This document shows, in pieces, positions 35,923 to 45,232 of a stretch of DNA of 64,000 nucleotides. The translations under genes and the position numbers were made by a program. The stretch comes from JAJYSO01 sp964495935 (lineage in GTDB: Bacteria > Bacteroidota > Bacteroidia > Flavobacteriales > Flavobacteriaceae), in contig CAZBXQ010000009.1 in the NCBI GenBank assembly GCA_964495935.1, forward strand, positions 6,121-70,120, given 5' to 3'. How positions within the stretch are numbered: position 1 is the stretch's first letter; each line of letters opens with the position of its first letter. The notes under the pieces were generated by a model, which worked only from the letters and a program-made list of their open reading frames with translations, was not told the origin of the DNA and made no database searches.

Positions 35923-38900
35923 TTAAAGAGAAACTTGTATTCCAAAAGAATAACTACGTCTGTAAGGGTAGGCTCTACCAAACGTATTGGGGTCGTTTAA
36001 ACCTGCCGCTGTATAATCGACTTCAGGGTCAAGAGGAACATTCAGATTGGTGTGTTCAAATAGGTTTTCCCCACTGAAATAAATCCTAAATCTGCTCAAA
36101 CTTAGTTTGTCGAGAACCGAATGTGGCAAACTGTACCCCAAGGTAATATTCTTCATTCTGAAATAAGACATATCCAGAAGATATCTCGTTTGCGGCAAAA
36201 AGTTCATCGCATTGTTACTCATCCCCTGATTGGTCGGCCGGGGATAATAAGCATCCGGATTATCCGGTGTCCAGTAATCCAATTGGTGGGCAAACCAAGC
36301 TTCCGATGGATTATATCCCGGAATAATTACCGGACCACTGGGCCACAAATCCCGTTTTCCTACGCCTTGCATAAAGAGGCTCAAATCAAAGCCCTTCCAA
36401 TCGGCAGACACGGTCAACCCATACTGGTAACGCGGGGTCGAATTCCCGATTACCTTCATATCTCCATGATCATCCACAGTTCGGCTCCCATATCCAATTT
36501 CACCGTCTCCATCCAGGTCCTTAAATTTCACATCACCCGGACCGTAGTGGAACCATCCGTTGGTCTCGAAAATATCCTGACTGGCAATCCCATCTTTCAT
36601 GTTTCCATCGGCGTCAAAATCATTTTCGGTAAACAAACGATCCGTTTCGTAACCCCAAATTTCACCCAGAACTTTTCCTTCATAATAGGAATTAATACCC
36701 TTGGTTTCGTTAGCAAACTTACTTATCTTTTCTTTAAAGTCTGTCAACGTTCCCTTTATCGACACGTTCAGACCATTTGTAAAACTATGATTGTAAGACA
36801 CCTCGAGCTCCCAGCCCTGAGTGTACATTTCTCCATAATTCCGCTGGGGAGAAGAAGTTCCAAAAGTACTGGGAAGCGTCTTCCCCGCACTGTGCATATC
36901 ACTCACCGTTCTTCTGTACCAGTCAAAATTTACTCCTAACTGATCATTAAAAAACTTGGCGTCCAATCCCAAATCCAAGGTACTGACCGTCTCCCAGGTC
37001 AATCCTACCGGAAGCGAACCCGGGGTTCCTACGGTAACAGCAGGTTTGCCATTAATCAACCAGGATGTCTCACTGGCCGCCATTAACCGATAGATATTGG
37101 AAAGTGCTGTATTTTGATTGCCCACTTCTCCATACGAACCTCGAAGCTTTAAAAATGACAGTGTCGGTTTCAACGCTTCCATAAAAGGCTCCTCCGTAAG
37201 GATATAGCCAATTGATCCTGAAGGGAAAAAGCCCCACTTTTTATCGGGTGATAATCGGGACGAACCGTCATATCTGGAGTTCAATTCGAGCAGGAATTTA
37301 TCCTTAAAAATGTAATTGATTCTACCAAAGAAACCCAGCGTTGCCCAATGATTCCGGCTCCCATTAACAAATTGATCTCCGGTGGCCAAGGCCAATTCTC
37401 CCATATCCGGATTGAGTAAATCCCGTCTTTGTGAAGAATGAAACCAATATTCATATTCTTCCAAATCCCCGCCGAGGGTAACTTTTAACTGATGATTCTC
37501 GTGCAATTGCTTGTTATAGGTAAGATAAGCCTTTCCGGTATTCCGCTTACTCCAGTCTGAATTATATTGAATATAATCATAATTTGAACTGGTATAAGGT
37601 TTGGCCTCCAAGTTTGGTCCGGTTGACCAGAAATCATATCCGGTAACCGATCCTCCAAACAACTTGGCATGTTCGTTAACTTGATCATGGGTATAATCAA
37701 TATTGATCTCCATATCTTCAATCGGTCGAATGGTAGTTCCCAAATTGATCCGGTTTAACGCTCTCGTGCTACGGTTGAGGTTGGCTTGCTCTACTTCGGC
37801 CAGTGAGCTTCTAAAGGGATACCCCTCAAAAGTTCCGTAGGGATAAACGGCGGGCCAACGCGTGGTGTAATACCAGGGACCATAGGTAGCACTCCCGAAT
37901 ATAAACGGATCTTTATGTACCGCATTTGTATTTAATATCTTGGCATGTACATCCAACCAATCTGTCACCGAAGTGTTTAAACTCAAGTTTAGATTAAAAC
38001 GCTCATAAGAGTCCATATTCACTTTATACACTCCATCTTGGTGTAAATATCCCAACCCCAGATAATAATTGGTTCGCTCACTCCCTCCTGATATGGATAA
38101 ATCGTGTTTCTGCAGAGGAGAGTATTTCTCGACAAATTGCTTACGCGGATCCCAGGATCTGTAGAAAAACAATTTCCCGTCTCGTCTCTCAAAATCCCGT
38201 CCTTCTACCATCTCTCGTCCTAAATCTTGATCGCCATACTGCGCTTCCCAATCTCTCATTTTTTGAATTCCGGGCTCATCAATCCACATCCCTACAATTC
38301 CAAATTGATTGATGGAAGGATTGGTTCGCTGTAATGCTCGAAAGGCCATCTCGGCCCCATCTGCAGCCGGAGCGATCTTAGGGGTGTTAGTCGGGGTGGA
38401 CCAAGAAAAGTTATTCGAATAACTAATGGTGGGAGCCGAATTACGCTTCCCGTTTTTAGTTGTGATTAAAATAACTCCCCAAGCTCCACGCGAACCATAA
38501 ATCGAGGTGGAGGCAGCATCTTTTAACACCGAAATATCTTGGATATCCTCAGGATTAATATCCTGCAGGCTGGTCACTTCCACATTATCAACCAAAATAA
38601 GCGGTTGAGAACCTCCGGAAGTCCCCAGAGAACCAACGGCTCCCCGTAGTCGAATCAATGGATTTTCCCCAATTTGCCCACTTGCGGTGGTAATGGTCAA
38701 TCCCGGAGAAACGCCCTGTAATCCCCGCCCCACATCAGCAATTGGACGGGACTCCAAGACTTCGGGATTAATCGAAGCAACCGCACTGGATACATCCCGC
38801 TTGGTTTGTGTTCCATATCCTACCACGACGACTTCATCCAAACCTTCGATGTCGGTTTTTAAAATCACCGAGATCTCGTCCTGATTTCGTACCGCAATTT

Positions 38901-39150
38901 CCTGCTTCACAAAGCCGATGGACGAAAAAACGAGAATTCCCGAACTCTCCTCGGGAACCCGAATCGAATATTTCCCGTCAAAATCGGTATTGGTCCCAAT
39001 ACTCTCATTTTTCACCGTGACTTCCACTCCGGGAATGGGCACCCCGTCGGAGTCGTGAACCTCCCCGGTAATGGTTTTGGTCTGCCCGTTTACCATATAC
39101 ACGGCAAAGAACAGCACACATACAACAAATACTTTTTTAAGGTGTTCCAT
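35923..39150 (-). CDS. SusC/RagA-family TonB-dependent outer-membrane porin
   Basis: A 1075-residue TonB-dependent transporter. After the signal peptide comes a carboxypeptidase-regulatory-like domain (KTITGEVHDSDGVPIPGVEV, then DFDGKYSIRVP), then the plug with LDEVVVVGYGTQTKRDVSSAVASI and ILVDNVEVTSLQDINPEDI, and a 22-strand barrel ending in YSFGIQVSL. There is no N-terminal STN signalling domain, so an anti-sigma pathway is unlikely; control more likely comes from the divergent DeoR-type regulator. It imports the ligand captured by SusD. Confidence 0.96.
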   Translation of the reverse strand: MEHLKKVFVVCVLFFAVYMVNGQTKTITGEVHDSDGVPIPGVEVTVKNESIGTNTDFDGKYSIRVPEESSGILVFSSIGFVKQEIAVRNQDEISVILKTDIEGLDEVVVVGYGTQTKRDVSSAVASINPEVLESRPIADVGRGLQGVSPGLTITTASGQIGENPLIRLRGAVGSLGTSGGSQPLILVDNVEVTSLQDINPEDIQDISVLKDAASTSIYGSRGAWGVILITTKNGKRNSAPTISYSNNFSWSTPTNTPKIAPAADGAEMAFRALQRTNPSINQFGIVGMWIDEPGIQKMRDWEAQYGDQDLGREMVEGRDFERRDGKLFFYRSWDPRKQFVEKYSPLQKHDLSISGGSERTNYYLGLGYLHQDGVYKVNMDSYERFNLNLSLNTSVTDWLDVHAKILNTNAVHKDPFIFGSATYGPWYYTTRWPAVYPYGTFEGYPFRSSLAEVEQANLNRSTRALNRINLGTTIRPIEDMEINIDYTHDQVNEHAKLFGGSVTGYDFWSTGPNLEAKPYTSSNYDYIQYNSDWSKRNTGKAYLTYNKQLHENHQLKVTLGGDLEEYEYWFHSSQRRDLLNPDMGELALATGDQFVNGSRNHWATLGFFGRINYIFKDKFLLELNSRYDGSSRLSPDKKWGFFPSGSIGYILTEEPFMEALKPTLSFLKLRGSYGEVGNQNTALSNIYRLMAASETSWLINGKPAVTVGTPGSLPVGLTWETVSTLDLGLDAKFFNDQLGVNFDWYRRTVSDMHSAGKTLPSTFGTSSPQRNYGEMYTQGWELEVSYNHSFTNGLNVSIKGTLTDFKEKISKFANETKGINSYYEGKVLGEIWGYETDRLFTENDFDADGNMKDGIASQDIFETNGWFHYGPGDVKFKDLDGDGEIGYGSRTVDDHGDMKVIGNSTPRYQYGLTVSADWKGFDLSLFMQGVGKRDLWPSGPVIIPGYNPSEAWFAHQLDYWTPDNPDAYYPRPTNQGMSNNAMNFLPQTRYLLDMSYFRMKNITLGYSLPHSVLDKLSLSRFRIYFSGENLFEHTNLNVPLDPEVDYTAAGLNDPNTFGRAYPYRRSYSFGIQVSL

Positions 39151-39468
39151 AATTTATCTCTTATTTAGAAAGGCGTTTATTTTACGTTAAATGAACTGGG
39201 ATTTGCTGAATATTATTAACGTCAAGATTCGTTCAGCTAATCTTATAACAAATTTTGTTTTAACAATACAATATAATACACCTATCATTATACGCTTCAA
39301 ATGTAAGTAATTTATTACATTAAATCACATAAAACTGCAAAAAATCGCAAAAAATCATTTTTATTGTTAGTTTATTCTTAAATTTGTATTGTTGCAGGCT
39401 GTAACTATGCGCTATATCAGCGCACTTATATTTATTTATTTTTAAGAAGAATTAGCTCACGATTAACT
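39151..39468. promoter_or_regulatory. Divergent control region between susC and the DeoR-type regulator
   Basis: A 318-base AT-rich gap with several operator candidates: AACAAA-T-TTTGTT (39247-39259), an overlapping TTGTT-TT-AACAA (39255-39266), a tandem repeat of GCAAAAAATC (39337-39346 and 39347-39356) and a palindrome TGCGC-TATATCA-GCGCA (39408-39424). A plus-strand -7 box TAAATTTG at 39379-39386 should serve the regulator. The minus-strand AAAATTTG overlapping the first palindrome is one mismatch from a -7 box for susC. Confidence 0.5.
39379..39386 (+). promoter_or_regulatory. -7 promoter box of the DeoR-type regulator
   Basis: TAAATTTG fits TAnnTTTG exactly. The TGCGC...GCGCA palindrome at 39408-39424 lies about 15 bases downstream of the expected transcript start, a good place for autoregulation or for an RNA hairpin. 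Confidence 0.5.
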
Positions 39469-40218
39469 ATGCTGAAAGAAGAACGTAAACAATATATTCT
39501 CAATGAGGTCCGACTTCATAATCGAGTACTTCTTAAGGATATCGCAGAAATGGTAGATGTATCGGTCGATACGATTCGTCGTGACGTCACCGAATTGGAC
39601 AAGGAAAACCGATTGAAAAAAGTGCACGGCGGAGCAATCTCACTGGGCTTTTTTGGACAAAGCGTAAATGAAGAAGAGGTATATGCCCTGGAAGAGAAAA
39701 GAATAATTGCCAGAAAGGCATTAAATTTATTCGAAAACAATCAGGTTGTCCTCATCAGTGGAGGAACGACAAATTATGAAATTGCCAAAATCTGGCCGGA
39801 GCACTTGAAGTTGACCTGTTTTACGCCCAGTATTATTATTGCCGATTTACTCGCTGCAAAACCCAACACCGAGGTCATCCTGATTGGCGGTTCTCTGGAT
39901 CGCAATGCAAAAATATCGGTGGGAGGAATGGCCATTAATATACTTTCAGAAATCCGAGCCGATCTCTGTTTTTTGGGAACCAATTCAATCGACGTCGATA
40001 ACGGCATTACCGAATCCTATTGGGGCATCGTACAAATGAAAAAGGCGATGATTCGATCCAGCAAACGCGTTGTAAGCCCTTCGATTTCCAAAAAATTAAA
40101 AAGTGTAAAACGATATCAGATTTGCGATATCCGGGATATTGACATCCTGGTGACCGAACTCGACCCCAACGAAACAGAACTCTTGCCTTTTATCAAAACA
40201 GGGCTTCAGGTGTTTTAA
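39469..40218 (+). CDS. DeoR/GlpR-family transcriptional regulator
   Basis: A 249-residue regulator. The N-terminal winged helix (residues ~5-57) has the DeoR signature VLLKDIAEMVDVSVDTIRRD followed by RLKKVHGGAI. The C-terminal DeoRC sensor (residues ~75-235) has the phosphosugar-binding pattern VVLISGGTTNYEIAK and ICFLGTNSID-like DLCFLGTNSID. Members bind phosphorylated sugars or nucleosides and usually repress nearby catabolic genes. It is divergent from susC, so it is the best candidate for controlling the locus in response to a cytoplasmic sugar phosphate. Confidence 0.92.
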   Translation: MLKEERKQYILNEVRLHNRVLLKDIAEMVDVSVDTIRRDVTELDKENRLKKVHGGAISLGFFGQSVNEEEVYALEEKRIIARKALNLFENNQVVLISGGTTNYEIAKIWPEHLKLTCFTPSIIIADLLAAKPNTEVILIGGSLDRNAKISVGGMAINILSEIRADLCFLGTNSIDVDNGITESYWGIVQMKKAMIRSSKRVVSPSISKKLKSVKRYQICDIRDIDILVTELDPNETELLPFIKTGLQVF

Positions 40219-40245
40219 TTGCAGCCCTCGACAGAACGCTCAAAA

Positions 40246-40728
40246 TTATGCTCTATCATTGTTTTGTTTGCTATAAGCCGCCATATTATTCTTAGCAAAA
40301 TCCGTCAGATTTTCTTCATCCTCCGGAGTGGATACATCCCATTCGAATTTTAAAGAACAGCTGCCGCGAATCGCTCCTGCTTTTTGAAACCGATCTTCAA
40401 ACTCATCAACAGCTCCACAAAAATTGTCATAAAACTGCTGCCCCGACCCCAACACACCAAAAATCTTCCCGGTTAAATCCTGCTTTCCCAAAGCCTCATA
40501 GAAAGGCATTGTCTCCTCCGGCAATATATCATCACCACTATCGTAGGAATAAGTGGCGATAATACAAATATCATGCTGCACAAACTCTTCGACGCTCACC
40601 ATTTCCAATTCATCTACATCCACCCGCGCGCCTAACTTTTCAAACTCTTTAAAAAGAAGAAATGCCATTTCCTCAGTATTTCCGGTAAGGCTGGCATACA
40701 GAATAGAAACTTTTGGTTTTTTATCCAT
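40246..40728 (-). CDS. Flavodoxin-like protein
   Basis: A 160-residue FMN-binding protein. The phosphate loop is YASLTGNTEEMA near residue 11. The isoalloxazine loops are ATYSYDSGDDILPEE and GSGQQFYDNFCGAVDEFE. Length fits long-chain-like flavodoxins. The start at MDKKPKVSILYAS puts the first beta strand at the N-terminus as usual. It could carry electrons to a reductase or flavoenzyme. It is convergent with the regulator gene and 27 bases away. Confidence 0.9.
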   Translation of the reverse strand: MDKKPKVSILYASLTGNTEEMAFLLFKEFEKLGARVDVDELEMVSVEEFVQHDICIIATYSYDSGDDILPEETMPFYEALGKQDLTGKIFGVLGSGQQFYDNFCGAVDEFEDRFQKAGAIRGSCSLKFEWDVSTPEDEENLTDFAKNNMAAYSKQNNDRA

Positions 40729-41082
40729 TATTAAATTCGTTTTCAAAACACAAAAGTAAACCTATTTGAGGGTTTAATTATGGATATTCCGGCATCTTCC
40801 TGCAGATACCGATAAAACAAAAACCTATTTAAGTTCGTCAACAATATCGTGCCGCCCTTGATAAAAATTAACGAAATAAACGGCTTCGCTCCAAATTCCG
40901 TCATGTTGAACCTCGCTCAAAAATCCTAAATTCCTTATAAATCCGAAAGCTTCGCCGGAAGCCCATAAACGCTAAGCTATTTTTTTAATATCTTTACCCC
41001 TCAAACGGTTTGTTAATCTAAAATAAGCCTCCGGCTCGAAAACCGAAATCCAAGGCCGGCGTTTATTTCAATATATAATGAT
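40729..41082. other. Intergenic region with degenerate repeat
   Basis: This 354-base gap between the divergent flavodoxin and PSP1 genes has no gene. The segment TTCCGTCATGTTGAACCTCG at 40897-40916 resembles a common 'GTCATGTTGAAC' intergenic repeat of Bacteroidota (from memory), poorly preserved. A weak -7-like TATCTTTA lies near 40989. Confidence 0.4.
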
Positions 41083-42219
41083 ATGAGTTGTGAAAATTGC
41101 TCTTCAGGCAATAGTTGTGGAAGTTCGGGACGCTGTAACTCAGGAGGATGCAGTAAACTCCATGTCTTTGATTGGCTCTCCAATATGGAGCTGCCCGATC
41201 AACAAAAAGAATTTGACGGGATTGAGGTTCGTTTTAAAAACGGGCGTAAGGAATTTTATAGAAACACCCATACATTAGCTCTCGCTATCGGAGACACCGT
41301 TGCAGTAGAAGCAGCATCCGGGCATGACGTGGGGATTATCTCGTTAAAAGGAGAACTTGTAAAAGTTCAAATGCGCAAGAAAAAAGTGGACCCCAAGGAT
41401 TCCTCATTACACCAAATATACAGAAAAGCGACTCAAAAGGATATTGATGTCTGGAAAAAAGCGATTGCCAAGGAGAAAAAGTATATGCTGGAAGCTCGAA
41501 AAATTGCCATCAGTTTGGGACTGGAGATGAAAATAAGCGATGTCGAGTTTCAAGGCGACGGCTCCAAGGCCACATTCTATTACACCGCCGATCATCGTGT
41601 TGATTTCCGCCAACTGATTAAAGATATGGCGCGAACTTTCCGAATCCGGATCGAAATGCGGCAAATCGGATTACGACAAGAAGCTGCGCGCCTCGGCGGG
41701 ATTAGCACCAGCGGACGAGAATTGTGCTGCTCTACCTGGCTCACCGATTTTCGCTCGGTTTCTACCCGGGCAGCGCGCTACCAGCAACTCTCTTTGAATC
41801 CCGAGAAATTGGCCGGTCAATGTGGAAAACTGAAGTGCTGCCTGAATTTTGAACTGGACTCCTATCTCGATGCCCTTCAAGATTTTCCCAAAAAGGACAC
41901 CAAACTGATTACGAAAAAAGGAAAAGCCAACTGTCGAAAACTGGATATTTTTAAAGGTGCAATGTGGTACACCTACGAGGAAGACCCCATGAATTGGCAC
42001 GAACTCAACACGCAGCAAGTCAAAACCATTATTCAGGCCGCTCAATCCGGTCATCCGGTAGATCGCTTAGAAGATTTCTCTACCTCCGACGATGACGACA
42101 GCGTAAACAATGACTTCGACAATGTCGTAGGACAGGATAGTCTTACACGCTTTGATAAACCCAAACGGAATAAAAAACACAAAAAAAGAAGACGTAAATC
42201 AAAAAAAAGGCATGATTAA
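41083..42219 (+). CDS. PSP1-domain protein (RicT/YaaT-like)
   Basis: A 378-residue protein whose residues ~45-275 are a PSP1 domain: GDTVAVEAASGHDVGIISLKG, then LGLEMKISDVEFQGDGSKATFYYTADHRVDFRQLIKDMARTFRIRIEMRQIG, and a second cysteine region LCCSTWL...CGKLKCCLNFE. The N-terminus is very cysteine-rich (C3, C6, C12, C18, C23) and could bind a metal or Fe-S cluster. In Bacillus, RicT belongs to an Fe-S complex involved in mRNA maturation. The C-terminus is a long Lys/Arg tail. The gene overlaps gldH by 8 bases, a conserved flavobacterial pairing. Confidence 0.9.
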   Translation: MSCENCSSGNSCGSSGRCNSGGCSKLHVFDWLSNMELPDQQKEFDGIEVRFKNGRKEFYRNTHTLALAIGDTVAVEAASGHDVGIISLKGELVKVQMRKKKVDPKDSSLHQIYRKATQKDIDVWKKAIAKEKKYMLEARKIAISLGLEMKISDVEFQGDGSKATFYYTADHRVDFRQLIKDMARTFRIRIEMRQIGLRQEAARLGGISTSGRELCCSTWLTDFRSVSTRAARYQQLSLNPEKLAGQCGKLKCCLNFELDSYLDALQDFPKKDTKLITKKGKANCRKLDIFKGAMWYTYEEDPMNWHELNTQQVKTIIQAAQSGHPVDRLEDFSTSDDDDSVNNDFDNVVGQDSLTRFDKPKRNKKHKKRRRKSKKRHD

Positions 42220-42727
42220 AAATATCATCCTAATCCTGAGCCTTATCGTATTTCTCACAAGCTGCGACAACAATCGCGTTTTTGACCAATACAAAAGCTT
42301 ACCCAATCAATGGCCCCGGGATTCGGTAATCACTTTTAAGGTTCCAAATCTCGACAGCCTGAAAACGTATAATCTATTTATCAATATCAGAAATACCGAT
42401 GCCTATCGTTATAATAATCTCTACCTGGTGACAGCTATGAATTTTCCCAACGGAAAAGTCGTTCAAGACACCCTGGAATATGAAATGGCCTATCCCGACG
42501 GAGCCTGGATGGGAGTCGGGTTTACGGAGTCAAAAGCTTCCAAACTCTGGTATAAAAAAGGGGTTCGGTTTAAGGAAAATGGAGACTATACTTTTACCAT
42601 CCGGCAAGCCATGCGAAGAATTGGAGAAAAAGAAGGCATCGAAAACCTACAAGGAATAACGGAAGTCGGATTGCGGATAGAAGAAGCACCACAGGTTGAA
42701 ATAACGGATAAAACAGCCGGAAAATAA
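42212..42727 (+). CDS. gldH: Gliding motility lipoprotein GldH
   Basis: A 171-residue lipoprotein (start MIKNIILILSLIVFLTSC, lipobox FLTSC). The body has GldH features: FDQYKSLPNQWPRDSVITF, LFINIRNTDAYRYNNLYLV, YEMAYPDGAWMGVGFTE and GDYTFTIRQAMR. GldH is needed for flavobacterial gliding and for stability of the GldJ protein in Flavobacterium johnsoniae. The ATG lies within the last codons of the PSP1 gene (8-base overlap), so they are cotranscribed. Confidence 0.93.
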   Translation: MIKNIILILSLIVFLTSCDNNRVFDQYKSLPNQWPRDSVITFKVPNLDSLKTYNLFINIRNTDAYRYNNLYLVTAMNFPNGKVVQDTLEYEMAYPDGAWMGVGFTESKASKLWYKKGVRFKENGDYTFTIRQAMRRIGEKEGIENLQGITEVGLRIEEAPQVEITDKTAGK

Positions 42728-42795
42728 CAAGAGCAAATAAAATCCCTTGTTTCTGCCTGCCGTGCGTTAAAAAAAGTAAAAAGGAGACGGTTATC

Positions 42796-42861
42796 ATGAA
42801 GGAATGCGTCAAAAGGATTATTTTGCACCTCCACAAAAGAAGCTACAAGCCTGTAAATTAA
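42796..42861 (+). CDS. Possible 21-codon upstream ORF before PBP1A
   Basis: A short frame (MKECVKRIILHLHKRSYKPVN) is preceded by AAGGAG at 42781-42786, an unusually good Shine-Dalgarno for this phylum. It ends nine bases before the GTG start of the penicillin-binding protein and is in the same frame. It may be a translated leader or a chance frame. Confidence 0.25.
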   Translation: MKECVKRIILHLHKRSYKPVN

Positions 42862-42870
42862 TTATATAAA

Positions 42871-45189
42871 GTGAGTACATCAAAAAAGGAAAAGAAATCC
42901 ACCTCTATCGGAAAATGGATACTCCGATTCTGGATCACCTATTTCGCCTTGGTGATTGTCATGATTAGCATTTTTGGACTTGCCGCTTTAGGCGTCTTCG
43001 GCAAGATGCCAACCTTCGAAGAGTTGGAAAATCCCGAAACGGATTTAGCTACCGAAGTAATCTCGGCAGACGGTAAAACACTGGGTAAATATTATCTGGA
43101 GAATCGAACTCCCGTACAATTTGATGATCTCCCCAATGAATTGGTTAACGCCTTGATTGCCACAGAGGATGCCCGGTATTATCAACATTCGGGAATAGAT
43201 TGGAAGGGGACTCTCCGGGCCATTATCTTTATGGGAACACGGGGAGGAGCCAGTACGATTTCCCAACAATTGGCCAAGCAACTTTTCCACGGAGAAGGTT
43301 CCCGCAATACCCTGAGTCGAATTCTGCAAAAAATTAAAGAATGGGTTATTGCCATTCGGTTGGAAAAAAATTATACCAAGCCCGAAATTATAGCGATGTA
43401 CTACAACATCTATGATTTTAGTAATAATGCCGATGGGATTCGTTCAGCAGCAAGAATATATTTCGGTAAAGAACCGAAGGACCTGAAAATTGAGGAATCT
43501 GCAGTACTTGCAGGAATGTTTAAAAACTCGGCCTTATACAATCCAAGGAGAAATCCGGAAGGAGTTACCAATCGGCGAAATGTTGTTCTGCATCAGATGG
43601 AGAAAGGTCATTATATCTCAGAAGCAGAAAAAGACTCTCTTCAAAATCTTCCTCTGGTTTTAGACTATCATCCGGAAAGTCATCAATCCGGATCAGCCAC
43701 TTATTTCAGGAGTTATTTAAGGAGGTTCCTGAAGAACTGGGCAAAAGAGAACCCCAAACCCGATGGAGGAACCTATGATATTTATCGTGACGGCCTAAAA
43801 GTTTATACCACCATCGATTCGCGTATGCAGCAATACGCAGAAGAAGCCGTAGCCGAACACATGAAGGATTTACAAAAGGCCTTTGACGAGCAAAACCAAA
43901 ACAATCCCACAGCACCTTTCCGGGGCATCAACCAAGACCAAATCGACCGGATTATCAATCGCGGGATTCACAATAGTGATCGTTGGAAACGATTAAAAGC
44001 CCATGGAGTATCTGAAGATTCCATCATGAAAGTCTTTAAAGTAGATCGTAAAATGCACGTTTACGCTTGGAATGAAGAAAGAGGAATCGATACTATTATG
44101 TCCCCCCTTGATTCTATTTATTACTACAAAAAATTCCTCAATACGGGGATGATGTCGATGGTTCCACAAACCGGAGAAATAAAAGCTTGGGTAGGGGGCA
44201 TTAACTATAAATATTTTAAATTCGATCATGTTAAACAGGGTCGAAGACAAGTGGGCTCCACTTTTAAGCCCTACGTTTATGCGACGGCTATTGATCAGTT
44301 GCATTATTCTCCCTGTGATGAATTTCCCAATAGTATTCACACCATTCCGGCCGGCCGATATGGCCTCATAGAAGACTGGTCGCCCAAAAACGCAGGGAAT
44401 AAATATGGAGGCATGGTGAGTATTAAAGAGGCTTTGGCTAAATCGTTAAACACAGTGACCTCACGGCTTATCGACAAAACCGGCCCGCAGCCCGTTCTCG
44501 ACCTGCTGGGCAAACTGGGAGTTGATACTACAGGTATTCCGGCCGCACCGGCCATCGCCTTAGGATCGGTGGACATGAGTGTGTATGAAATGGTTTCGGC
44601 ATATAGCACCTTTGCCAATAAAGGGGTGTATGTAAAACCGGTCATGGTGACCAGCATTACCGATAAAAATGGAACGGTACTCTTCACGAATAGCCCCGAA
44701 ACGCGGGACGTTTTAAACGAAGAAAGCGCGTATGTTACCATCAAGCTGATGGAAGGGGTTACCCAACATGGATCAGGAGCCCGATTGCGGGGATCTTACG
44801 CGGCCAATAATGCCTTATACAAAAAGGTAGTTACCGGATATCCTTATGACTTCAAGAATCCCATTGCGGGAAAAACAGGAACTACACAGAATCAAAGTGA
44901 CGGCTGGTTTATGGGAATGGTTCCCAATCTCACTACGGGAGTTTGGGTCGGCGGTGATGACCGGTCTATTCACTTCGGCAGTTTAGCCTATGGGCAGGGT
45001 GCTACAATGGCATTACCGATTTGGGGAAGTTATATGAAGAAAATATATGCAGACGACAAACTGGACATTTCTCAAGAAGATTTTGAAGCCCCCGAAGAAC
45101 TGCATATTATTGTGGATTGCGATCAAGGAGGAGAGCAACACGACACTGAAGACAAAGACGACCCGTTAGGTGATTTACGGCTGAATTAA
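42871..45189 (+). CDS. Penicillin-binding protein 1A (transglycosylase/transpeptidase)
   Basis: A 772-residue class A PBP that polymerises and cross-links peptidoglycan. After one membrane helix (residues ~18-42), the GT51 domain has ATEDARYYQHSGID (catalytic Glu ~99) and GASTISQQLAKQLF. The transpeptidase domain carries GSTFKP (Ser nucleophile), a SLN triad residue in AKSLNTVTS and KTGTT. The C-terminus is acidic. It starts with GTG, because an in-frame stop lies ten bases upstream. It follows gldH, as in other flavobacteria. Confidence 0.93.
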   Translation: MSTSKKEKKSTSIGKWILRFWITYFALVIVMISIFGLAALGVFGKMPTFEELENPETDLATEVISADGKTLGKYYLENRTPVQFDDLPNELVNALIATEDARYYQHSGIDWKGTLRAIIFMGTRGGASTISQQLAKQLFHGEGSRNTLSRILQKIKEWVIAIRLEKNYTKPEIIAMYYNIYDFSNNADGIRSAARIYFGKEPKDLKIEESAVLAGMFKNSALYNPRRNPEGVTNRRNVVLHQMEKGHYISEAEKDSLQNLPLVLDYHPESHQSGSATYFRSYLRRFLKNWAKENPKPDGGTYDIYRDGLKVYTTIDSRMQQYAEEAVAEHMKDLQKAFDEQNQNNPTAPFRGINQDQIDRIINRGIHNSDRWKRLKAHGVSEDSIMKVFKVDRKMHVYAWNEERGIDTIMSPLDSIYYYKKFLNTGMMSMVPQTGEIKAWVGGINYKYFKFDHVKQGRRQVGSTFKPYVYATAIDQLHYSPCDEFPNSIHTIPAGRYGLIEDWSPKNAGNKYGGMVSIKEALAKSLNTVTSRLIDKTGPQPVLDLLGKLGVDTTGIPAAPAIALGSVDMSVYEMVSAYSTFANKGVYVKPVMVTSITDKNGTVLFTNSPETRDVLNEESAYVTIKLMEGVTQHGSGARLRGSYAANNALYKKVVTGYPYDFKNPIAGKTGTTQNQSDGWFMGMVPNLTTGVWVGGDDRSIHFGSLAYGQGATMALPIWGSYMKKIYADDKLDISQEDFEAPEELHIIVDCDQGGEQHDTEDKDDPLGDLRLN

Positions 45190-45232
45190 CTCCGAAGAAA
45201 AAATACGCAGAAACAGCTTTGAGCTATTTTTT

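Noticed and set aside
36121..36939. A 272-codon open frame antisense to susC
   Set aside because: It is a shadow of the susC coding strand. Its translation has no family features and the susC frame is fully supported.
39337..39356. Tandem GCAAAAAATC repeat as the start of a CRISPR array
   Set aside because: It is only two adjacent 10-base units without spacers; it is better seen as an operator or a chance AT-rich repeat.
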